The notes under the pieces: generated by a model
What the model saw: the letters and a program-made list of their open reading frames with translations, nothing else
Told to the model about the DNA's origin: nothing
Database searches by the model: none
In this document: positions 55,940-62,888 of the stretch, piece after piece
Numbering within the stretch: position 1 is the first letter of the stretch
Layout: each line of letters starts with the position of its first letter
Translations under genes and position numbers: made by a program
Assembly (NCBI GenBank): GCA_943789365.1
Contig: CALSTV010000001.1
Span: 2,542,001 to 2,606,000 of the forward strand
DNA: 64,000 nucleotides
From: an uncultured Flavobacteriaceae bacterium
GTDB lineage: Bacteria > Bacteroidota > Bacteroidia > Flavobacteriales > Flavobacteriaceae
Direction: 5' to 3'

Positions 55940-56283
55940 ACCGAATTGTTTTGTACAAAGATAGGGAAAGTATTAAAGGTATGTTTTCATGGCAACCTAT
56001 GGAATTGAGTTAGCCCTCAAATATAGGGGATTTAAAAAATCACTAAAAATAGCTATTTCATGGTTTGTGATATTAATATATGTTTGTAGTGTTGTAGTCG
56101 TGGATTTTCCCAAAACTAGCACGCTATAACTTTCCCAGTCCCCCCCCCCCCATTTTTTTTAAAAAGTTCTCTGACTCAACTTTTCTTCTGAGTCGGAGTT
56201 CTATTTAAATATTTCCTTGCCCCCAAAGGAACATGCACATATGTTTTGGGTATGTAATGTATGTTTAATTAAAAATAAATTCT
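55940..56283. repeat. Divergent promoter region, copy 1, with C12 tract
   Basis: Copy 1 of the region repeated at 57181-57519 and 61068-61406. It holds TATGTTTG (56079-56086) as a rightward -7 candidate, a run of 12 C (56140-56151) and a GACTCA/TGAGTC hairpin (about 56171-56192). Copies 2 and 3 have six C instead of twelve and are nearly identical to each other; copy 1 is more diverged. Confidence 0.85.
55956..55963 (-). promoter_or_regulatory. -7 box of the radical SAM gene (also kept in two copies)
   Basis: Minus strand TATCTTTG, 16 bp before the start codon. The same box is retained at 57197-57204 and 61084-61091 upstream of the two gene fragments. Confidence 0.55.
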
Positions 56284-56949
56284 ATGGAAGTAAAGAAAAT
56301 GTCAGGACTTTTAATAGGTCTGTTAGGTTGTGTGCTGGTAACAAATGCACAAAATGAAGATTTGGATTGCAAAGCAAACTACAAAAATGCTTTGTACTAT
56401 TTAAAAGGAACCGATTCGATTCAAAAAGATTCCTTAAAAGCAGTTTCATTAATACAAGCTTGTTTGGAGAGAGGCGACTCGGATGCACAATTATTGCAGG
56501 GACAATTATATCTAGGTAGCCATCGTGAACATTTGTATAAAACAGGATTTTCATTGGTTTACAAAGCGGCAAGTCAAGGCAATGTGGCTGCAGCTTTTGA
56601 ATTGGGTGTTTTGTATAAATACGGCAAAGGGTGTCGACTTAATTTTGACAAAGCGCTAGAGTGGTTTCAAAAGGCAGCCGAGGGCGGTAGTGAAAAAGCT
56701 GCGTATAGCATAGGCTATCTCCATTACAAAGGTTTGGGTACGGTTCCACAAGATTATGCAATGGCGGTAACATGGTTTCAAAGGAGTAACCACCCAAGAG
56801 CAAAATACTGGTTGGCTATTTGTTATTATTATGGTTATGGTGTGCCTCAGGATCGAGAATTGGCCTTGGAAATGTTACAGAATAATGGATCCGAGAGCAG
56901 TTATAGGGTCTACGAACAACTAAGGCTAAGATCTGAAGCTTTCTTTTAA
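56284..56949 (+). pseudogene. Sel1-repeat protein, copy 1, truncated
   Basis: 221 codons. Signal peptide (ending VTNAQ) and Sel1-like repeats (GNVAAAFELGVLYKYGKGC, GSEKAAYSIGYLHYKGLGT) match residues 1-217 of the full protein at 61407 with three changes (Lys41/Gln, one Gln/Arg, one Tyr/His). After GAAGCT at 56940 the sequence switches to the 5' end of the radical SAM gene on the opposite strand and stops. It lacks the C-terminal domain and the T9SS sorting signal, so it would be secreted to the periplasm but not exported by T9SS. Confidence 0.8.
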
Positions 56950-57180
56950 AGCATAGATACGTTGGCAATTCTCGGAAAGGATAGCAAGGTTAGGAGCGGC
57001 TGCTTTAAAGATGTTTTGCAAACCTTCTTTTGAAAACAATTTCAACAGTACTTCAATACCCAAATCCATTTGATACGAAGCAACTCCCTTGGTATTTAAA
57101 AACCCTTTTAAATAGGCAGTTGCAGGGTAAGGGGTATTGAGCTGGGTAAACGGAGGGGTGATAAGCAGGATGTCTTTCAA
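56939..57180 (-). pseudogene. Radical SAM gene 5' fragment, copy 2
   Basis: 242 bp nearly identical to 55698-55939 (offset exactly 1241). Codes residues 1-80 of the radical SAM protein, then runs into the truncated Sel1-repeat gene. It ends long before the iron-sulfur motif. Confidence 0.92.
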
Positions 57181-57680
57181 ACCGAATTGTTTTGTACAAA
57201 GATAGGGAAAGTATTAAAGGTGTGTTTTCATGGCATCCTATGGAATTGAGTTACTCCCTAAAAATAGGGAATTTAAAAAATCACTAAAAATAGCTATTTC
57301 ATTGTTTATAAAATTAACATATGTTTGTAGTGTTGTAGTCGTGAATTTTTCCAAAACTAGCACGCTATAACTTTCCCAGTCCCCCCATTTTTTTTAAAAA
57401 AGTTCTCTGACTCAAATTTTCTTCTGAGTTGGAGTTCTATTTAAATATTTCCTTGCCCTCAAAGGAACATGCACATGTGTTTTTGGTATGTAATGTATGT
57501 TTAATTAAAAATAAATTCTATGGAAGTAAAGAAAATGTCAGGACTTTTAATAGGTCTGTTAGGTTGTGTGCTGGTAACAAATGCACAAAATGAAGATTTG
57601 GATTGCAAAGCAAACTACAAAAATGCTTTGTACTATTTACAAGGAACCGATTCGATTCAAAAAGATTCTTTAAAAGCGGT
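57053..57680. repeat. Left direct repeat flanking the lipoprotein block (copy 2)
   Basis: About 628 bp nearly identical to 60940-61567 (constant offset 3887, only a few mismatches by eye). It covers radical SAM codons 1-42, the promoter gap (57181-57519) and 53 codons of the Sel1-repeat gene. Confidence 0.9.
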
Positions 57681-57807
57681 AACCTTATTAGAGGCTTGTG
57701 TTGAAACTTCGAGTGCTGATGGAAAGTTGTTGTTAGGTCAATGTCTTAGATCCAAACTTGGCGTTGGAACTACTATTTCCTTGGTGCACTCTGTAGAATG
57801 GCTTTAA
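57520..57807 (+). pseudogene. Sel1-repeat protein, copy 2, chimeric and truncated
   Basis: Residues 1-53 equal the full protein. From 57681 the sequence is different (TLLEACVETSSADGKLLLGQ instead of SLIQACLERGDSDAQLLQGQ), related but clearly another allele or paralogue, and then runs into HSVEWL and a stop at 57807. No complete Sel1 repeat and no sorting domain remain. Confidence 0.8.
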
Positions 57808-57867
57808 AAGTTCTGGCAACGTACCGATTACCTTACCTATAATTATTAATTTAAACTAGCTATAAAA

Positions 57868-59037
57868 ATGAAACATTCACAAAAATTCCGATTATTAACA
57901 ACAATTTCACTAGTATTACTAACCTTTTCTTGTCAACATGAAGATGACTTAACTTCACAACAAGAAATAATAGATGAAAAAAAAGAGGTTGATACCTCCA
58001 AATTAATTGACTTTAAAGGTTTACCTGTAAGCCACAGATTTTCTACACCTGTTGAAGAATTAGAAGTTGAACATGATTATTCACAGCTTAAAGAACTCTA
58101 TAATAAAAAAAGAAAATCTTCTGCATTAAAGAAAGGATTTGCTTTTAAAGGAGAAGAAGAATTACCGGAAAATTTACTGCTCATTGCCGAGGCTGAAGAA
58201 CAGGTAGAAAAATATCCATACGGAGATGATAAAACAGAAGAGGAAAAATGGGAAATGATTCGAAATGATTTTCCTACTTTAACAGAAGAACAAATAGCTG
58301 ACAATATGGATTTAATAGATGAATACTATTCTCAAAATCTAGATTATGAGACAATAGCAGGATTAGCGGATAAAACAAGCGCTGAACAAAAACTACAGAA
58401 AAGCAAGTTTGAGATTGCCTATAAAAGTAATAGTGATTTGGGTAGAGTGTGGTGTATTATTACAGAGTTTCAAAATCCATGGAATCTGATAGTTCCGGTG
58501 ATAACAGGACCACTACCTATTAGGACCGGTGAGTTTTCTTATATTAGGGCTTTAATTTCTATATATTACGCTTCAAAAAGAGCAGAAGAATATTCAACAT
58601 CTGAGTATCCTAGTTTAAGTAAAACAGATACAAAAAGAGATGCTTTTAGACATGTATTATGGAGTTCATTATTAGCCAGGTATTATTGGACTGTTTCTAG
58701 TAAATCCACAAGATTGAGATTTGCAGAAGCAGTAGGTAATGCCAACGAAGATTGCGGCTCAAATAGCGATGACGGTATCCATATGGATTATCGTAACAAC
58801 AGAATTGGTAGAGAGTTATTTAACCAAAATACTTCCTATCTGAAAAAGAGAGTATGGTTTGTTACCATAACCTATGGGTTAAATCTTCCATCAACTTCCA
58901 GGCTTAGGGATTTAACTAGAAGTAAAGTGATTGGTGGTAGGTTTATCAATCCTGCAACCTATACTACACCCGAAAGTAGAGTCTATCAAATAAATCATAG
59001 AACCAGTGATAACCAAGTAGTATGGATTGAAAACTAG
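57868..59037 (+). CDS. Lipoprotein with DUF6973-like domain; candidate polymorphic toxin
   Basis: 389 residues. Lipobox at LLTFSC (Cys22), an acidic, helical N-terminal half (EELPENLLLIAEAEEQVEKY), and a C-terminal domain with DAFRHVLWSSLLARYYW (258-274, His262) and DGIHMDYRNNRIGRELF (302-318), which resembles the DUF6973 pattern found at the C-terminus of some secreted toxins of other phyla. Residues 334-354 (ITYGLNLPSTSRLRDLTRSK) are repeated at DNA level three more times downstream, each time with a different tail. Only 5 bp before the first small lipoprotein gene. Very AT-rich. Toxin role is inferred from layout; enzyme activity unknown. Confidence 0.65.
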   Translation: MKHSQKFRLLTTISLVLLTFSCQHEDDLTSQQEIIDEKKEVDTSKLIDFKGLPVSHRFSTPVEELEVEHDYSQLKELYNKKRKSSALKKGFAFKGEEELPENLLLIAEAEEQVEKYPYGDDKTEEEKWEMIRNDFPTLTEEQIADNMDLIDEYYSQNLDYETIAGLADKTSAEQKLQKSKFEIAYKSNSDLGRVWCIITEFQNPWNLIVPVITGPLPIRTGEFSYIRALISIYYASKRAEEYSTSEYPSLSKTDTKRDAFRHVLWSSLLARYYWTVSSKSTRLRFAEAVGNANEDCGSNSDDGIHMDYRNNRIGRELFNQNTSYLKKRVWFVTITYGLNLPSTSRLRDLTRSKVIGGRFINPATYTTPESRVYQINHRTSDNQVVWIEN

Positions 59038-59042
59038 AAATT

Positions 59043-59504
59043 ATGAAAAATCTCTCTCTCTTTATATGCATCTTATTTTCTTCTTGTTCGCTTGATGGTC
59101 TAGTTGAAGAAGGTATCAATATCGATATACTTAATAAGACTAATACTGAATTTAAAAGTGCAACAATGTATGTTGGAGCTATTAAAAACAATCAGTTTAT
59201 AGTAACTGATTCTATAAAACCTAATAATATTGTGAATATCTCATTTGAAAATGATGGTAGTGAATTTACTTTTGGAGATTGGAATCCAAATTTGAAAAAA
59301 GTATTTAATATTTCCAATGACGGAGTTCTATATTGTGAAATCAAAGGGGGTTTAAATCTATTTTTTGAACCATTTGATAAAAATAAATTTGGAAGATACA
59401 ATCATTTTGGAGGGAGTACTGGTATTATTATCTTAAATGAAGATAATACTTTTACATACACAAGCAATCGAATTGAAAAACAAGATTTTGAAATTGTGAA
59501 ATAA
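59043..59504 (+). CDS. Small lipoprotein 1, candidate immunity protein
   Basis: 153 residues; lipobox at LFSSCSL, then GLVEEGINIDILNKT, SATMYVGAIKNNQFIVTDSIK, DWNPNLKKVFNISNDGVLYC and the C-terminal IEKQDFEIVK. Related to the two following lipoproteins but the most diverged of the three. Its TAA stop (59502-59504) lies within the first codons of the repeated tail segment. Adjacent to and cotranscribed with the DUF6973-like gene. No known family recognised. Confidence 0.75.
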   Translation: MKNLSLFICILFSSCSLDGLVEEGINIDILNKTNTEFKSATMYVGAIKNNQFIVTDSIKPNNIVNISFENDGSEFTFGDWNPNLKKVFNISNDGVLYCEIKGGLNLFFEPFDKNKFGRYNHFGGSTGIIILNEDNTFTYTSNRIEKQDFEIVK

Positions 59505-59680
59505 CCTATGGCTTAAATCTTCCATCAACTTCCAGGCTTAGGGATTTAACTAGAAGTAAAGTGAATAGTGGTAGGTTTATTGATAATAGAACAATTGTTA
59601 ATACACAAGAAAGAATTGAAGCTAATGTTGAAGATATTAATAATACTAGTGCAACTCAAGTTGTTTATGTTAAAGAATAA
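59501..59680 (+). pseudogene. Orphan C-terminal tail B of the DUF6973-like protein
   Basis: 59 codons without a start. The first 64 bp match 58867-58930 almost exactly (ITYGLNLPSTSRLRDLTRSK); then a different tail (VNSGRFIDNRTIVNTQERIE, ending ATQVVYVKE) and a stop. Frame is kept. 13 bp before lipoprotein 2. Confidence 0.85.
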
Positions 59681-59693
59681 ATGAGTTTAAATT

Positions 59694-60152
59694 ATGAAAT
59701 ATATTTATATTGGTATTTGTTTACTTCTGTGTTCATGCGGATTAGAAGGATTAGTGGAAGAGGGAATAGATGTCTATTTTTACAACTTATCAGATACAGA
59801 GTATGCGAGTGCAACCCTATATGTTGGTGCTATTAAAGGAGATCAATTTATTGTTACAGATTCTATAAAATCAAAAGGACCTATTGAAATTGAAACTGAA
59901 ACCAATAAAGGGCAAATTGGATTTGGAAAATGGAATCCTAATTTGAAAAAAGTTTTTGATATCTTAGACAAAGGTGTGCTTTACTGTTATATTGAAGGAG
60001 GAGGTGATTTCTTCTTTGACCCATTTTACAAAGGAGATATTAAATACAATAGATTTGGAGGAAATAGTAGGCCAATTTATTTAGAATCTGATGTTTCTGT
60101 TGATGAAAGAAATTGGGGAATTGAAAAACAAGATTTTAATATAATAAAATAA
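59694..60152 (+). CDS. Small lipoprotein 2, candidate immunity protein
   Basis: 152 residues; lipobox at LLLCSCGL. Shares with lipoprotein 3 the core SATLYVGAIKG, QFIVTDSIKSKGPIEIE, WNPNLKKVFDI and the DVSVDER end, and differs in the first 30 mature residues and in the charged stretch after the WNPNLKK motif. The stop codon again sits in the tail seam. Confidence 0.75.
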   Translation: MKYIYIGICLLLCSCGLEGLVEEGIDVYFYNLSDTEYASATLYVGAIKGDQFIVTDSIKSKGPIEIETETNKGQIGFGKWNPNLKKVFDILDKGVLYCYIEGGGDFFFDPFYKGDIKYNRFGGNSRPIYLESDVSVDERNWGIEKQDFNIIK

Positions 60153-60325
60153 CCTATGGCTTAAATCTTCCATCAACTTCCAGGCTTAGGGATTTAACTA
60201 GAAGTAAAGTGAATTTGGCAAGATTTATTGACAATGAGTCGATTGATGATTTGGAAGAACGTATTGAAGCTAATATTGAAGACATTAATAATACTAGTAC
60301 AACTCAAGTAGTTTACATTAAATAA
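60149..60325 (+). pseudogene. Orphan C-terminal tail C of the DUF6973-like protein
   Basis: 58 codons without a start, same seam, then a tail related to B but changed (VNLARFIDNESIDDLEERIE ... QVVYIK). Frame kept, stop at 60323. 8 bp before lipoprotein 3. Confidence 0.85.
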
Positions 60326-60333
60326 ATTTTGGC

Positions 60334-60801
60334 ATGAAAATACTACATATAATTTTCTGTTTATTTCTATGTTCATGTGATTGGGGTAATTTGGCAGGTC
60401 TAGTGGAAGAGGGAATAGGTGTTCATATTAGGAATCTAACAGACACTGAATATGAAAGTGCTACCCTTTATGTTGGAGCTATTAAAGGAAATCAATTTAT
60501 TGTTACAGACTCAATAAAATCAAAAGGTCCTATTGAAATTGAAAATGATAGCAATAGAAATCAAATTGGTTTTGATGATTGGAATCCTAATTTGAAAAAA
60601 GTTTTTGATATTTCGGATGATGGTGTATTATATTGTAAAATTGAAGGTGCTGACGATTTCTTCTTTGACCCATTTTACAAAGAGGATATTAAATACGATA
60701 GATTTGGAGGAAATAGCAGAGCTATTGTTTTAAAACCCGATGTTTCCGTTGATGAAAGAGATTGGGGGATTGAAAAACAAGATTTTGAAATAATAAAATA
60801 A
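60334..60801 (+). CDS. Small lipoprotein 3, candidate immunity protein
   Basis: 155 residues; lipobox at LFLCSCDW. Closest to lipoprotein 2 (both keep DSIKSKGPIEIE, DFFFDPFYK and RFGGNSR), with substitutions grouped near the N-terminus and around DGVLYCKIEGADD. Stop again embedded in the tail seam. Confidence 0.75.
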   Translation: MKILHIIFCLFLCSCDWGNLAGLVEEGIGVHIRNLTDTEYESATLYVGAIKGNQFIVTDSIKSKGPIEIENDSNRNQIGFDDWNPNLKKVFDISDDGVLYCKIEGADDFFFDPFYKEDIKYDRFGGNSRAIVLKPDVSVDERDWGIEKQDFEIIK

Positions 60802-60872
60802 CCTATGGCTTAAATCTACCACCAACTTCCAGGCTTGGCGATTTAACTAGAAGTAAAGTGAATTTGGATTGA
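60798..60872 (+). pseudogene. Orphan tail D, cut short by the radical SAM fragment
   Basis: 24 codons: the seam with three changes (LPPTSRLGDLTRSKVN), then a stop close to where sequence changes to the third radical SAM fragment. Marks the right edge of the lipoprotein block. Confidence 0.8.
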
Positions 60873-60884
60873 TTCATTTTGTAC

Positions 60885-61067
60885 AGCTGCTTCAAACAAG
60901 GCATTCAGCCCGTGCTTTGAAAAAAGCCTGAGTAAGACCTCAATACCCAAATCCATTTGATACGAAGCAACTCCCTTGGTATTTAAAAAACCTTTTAAAT
61001 AGGCAGTTGCAGGGTAAGGGGTGTTGAGCTGGGTAAACGGAGGGGTGATAAGCAGGATGTCTTTCAA
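60885..61067 (-). pseudogene. Radical SAM gene 5' fragment, copy 3 (mosaic)
   Basis: Residues 1-42 are identical to the full protein; beyond them it reads RLFSKHGLNALFEAAVQNE instead of KLFSKAGLQNIFKAAAPNL, so this part comes from a diverged allele. The left boundary with tail D is near 60872-60885. Confidence 0.85.
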
Positions 61068-61567
61068 ACCGAATTGTTTTTTACAAAGATAGGGAAAGTA
61101 TTAAAGGTATGTTTTCATGGCATCCTATGGAATTGAGTTACTCCCTAAAAATAGGGAATTTAAAAAATCACTAAAAATAGCTATTTCATTGTTTATAAAA
61201 TTAACATATGTTTGTAGTGTTGTAGTCGTGAATTTTTCCAAAACTAGCACGCTATAACTTTCCCAGTCCCCCCATTTTTTTTAAAAAAGTTCTCTGACTC
61301 AAATTTTCTTCTGAGTTGGAGTTCTATTTAAATATTTCCTTGCCCTCAAAGGAACATGCACATGTGTTTTTGGTATGTAATGTATGTTTAATTAAAAATA
61401 AATTCTATGGAAGTAAAGAAAATGTCAGGACTTTTAATAGGTCTGTTAGGTTGTGTGCTGGTAACAAATGCACAAAATGAAGATTTGGATTGCAAAGCAA
61501 ACTACAAAAATGCTTTGTACTATTTACAAGGAACCGATTCGATTCAAAAAGATTCTTTAAAAGCGGT
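60940..61567. repeat. Right direct repeat flanking the lipoprotein block (copy 3)
   Basis: Partner of 57053-57680. Includes the third promoter region (61068-61406, six C) and the first 53 codons of the intact Sel1-repeat gene. Confidence 0.9.
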
Positions 61568-62876
61568 TTCATTAATACAAGCTTGTTTGGAGAGAGGCGA
61601 CTCGGATGCACAATTATTGCAGGGACAATTATATCTAGGTAGTCATCGTGAACATTTGTATAAAACAGGATTTTCATTGGTTTACAAAGCGGCAAGTCGA
61701 GGCAATGTGGCTGCAGCTTTTGAATTGGGTGTTTTGTATAAATACGGCAAAGGGTGTCGACTTAATTTTGACAAAGCGCTAGAGTGGTTTCAAAAGGCAG
61801 CCGAGGGCGGTAGTGAAAAAGCTGCGTATAGCATAGGTTATCTCCATTACAAAGGCTTGGGTACGGTTCCACAAGATTATGCAATGGCAGTAACATGGTT
61901 TCAAAGGAGTAACCACCCAAGAGCAAAACACTGGTTGGCTATTTGTTATTATTATGGTTATGGCGTGCCTCAGGATCGAGAATTGGCCTTGGAAATGTTA
62001 CAGAATAATGGATCCGAGAGCAGTTATAGGGTCTACGAACAACTGAGACTAAGTTTTGAAGCTAGTACTTCTATAGACACTGTCAAAACAGAGGTTGACT
62101 ATGAGCAGTCAGGAGTTACTACAACTACTAATACTACGACTTCAACAGCTTTGAATGCAGTTCCTTTTTTGGCACCAAAGCTAAGTGGTGCCTGGCAAGG
62201 TAATTTAGTACAGTACGATTGGTCAGGAACTCGAATTGAGCAGGTGTTTCCAATTTCCTTACAAATGGACTACGATGCAATTTTGCAGGAAGTTACGTGT
62301 CGTTGGGCAGGAGCCGAAAATAGTTATATAGCCATTTTAGAAGGATCGACACTCTATTTTGAGGAATTATTCCTGTACTTGCCGCGCTTGTTTTTTGATG
62401 ATGTACGTCAGAAAAAATTACGATACCAAATTCTCTCTAGCAATTTTGAGTTTAAAGAAAGTTCAGGAATACTATATGCTACTGCTATTTTGGAAAGTGA
62501 TATTAGTGCGTGGCGAGAACCTGGAGCTCCTATGCGTTTGGTGCTTTCTAAAGACACCTCCCAAAGCGCAACACTTTCATTAGAAGCCCTAACGGCTTTG
62601 GCAGGACAAAAAGACAATTTTATAAAGGTGCACCCCAATCCTTTTCAAAGTCAATTGCTCATAACATACACTTTGGATACACCGGGTGAAGTATCCGTGC
62701 AGCTCAGTAGTTTCGATGGGACTTTTACACAAAACGTATTGCCAGGCTCTTACCAACAAGCCGGAGAACAGCAGGCCTATTACGATGGCAGTGGATTGGC
62801 AACAGGCAACTATGTCATTCGGGTTATGGTACATGGAGAAGTGTATACGAAAATAATTATCAAAAATAAATTGTAA
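61407..62876 (+). CDS. Sel1-repeat protein with T9SS type A sorting domain
   Basis: 489 residues; the only full copy. Signal peptide to about 23 (VTNAQ), Sel1-like repeats (about 45-215), a Thr-rich linker (TTTNTTTSTA), a beta-rich domain (about 250-390: LSGAWQGNLVQYDW, SLQMDYDAILQEVTCRW) that may bind a ligand, and a C-terminal type IX sorting domain (VHPNPFQSQLLITYTLDTPG ... GLATGNYVIRVMV ... KIIIKNKL). It should be moved across the outer membrane by T9SS. Start may also be Met6. The next gene follows after 12 bp. Confidence 0.88.
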   Translation: MEVKKMSGLLIGLLGCVLVTNAQNEDLDCKANYKNALYYLQGTDSIQKDSLKAVSLIQACLERGDSDAQLLQGQLYLGSHREHLYKTGFSLVYKAASRGNVAAAFELGVLYKYGKGCRLNFDKALEWFQKAAEGGSEKAAYSIGYLHYKGLGTVPQDYAMAVTWFQRSNHPRAKHWLAICYYYGYGVPQDRELALEMLQNNGSESSYRVYEQLRLSFEASTSIDTVKTEVDYEQSGVTTTTNTTTSTALNAVPFLAPKLSGAWQGNLVQYDWSGTRIEQVFPISLQMDYDAILQEVTCRWAGAENSYIAILEGSTLYFEELFLYLPRLFFDDVRQKKLRYQILSSNFEFKESSGILYATAILESDISAWREPGAPMRLVLSKDTSQSATLSLEALTALAGQKDNFIKVHPNPFQSQLLITYTLDTPGEVSVQLSSFDGTFTQNVLPGSYQQAGEQQAYYDGSGLATGNYVIRVMVHGEVYTKIIIKNKL

Positions 62877-62888
62877 AAAAAAATCGAT

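Noticed and set aside
55940-61406. Transposon carrying the lipoprotein block
   Set aside because: No transposase, integrase or terminal inverted repeats; the boundaries are homologous direct repeats of resident genes.
61405-61695. 96-aa minus-strand frame that recurs opposite the Sel1-repeat genes
   Set aside because: It is duplicated only because the Sel1 gene on the other strand is duplicated.
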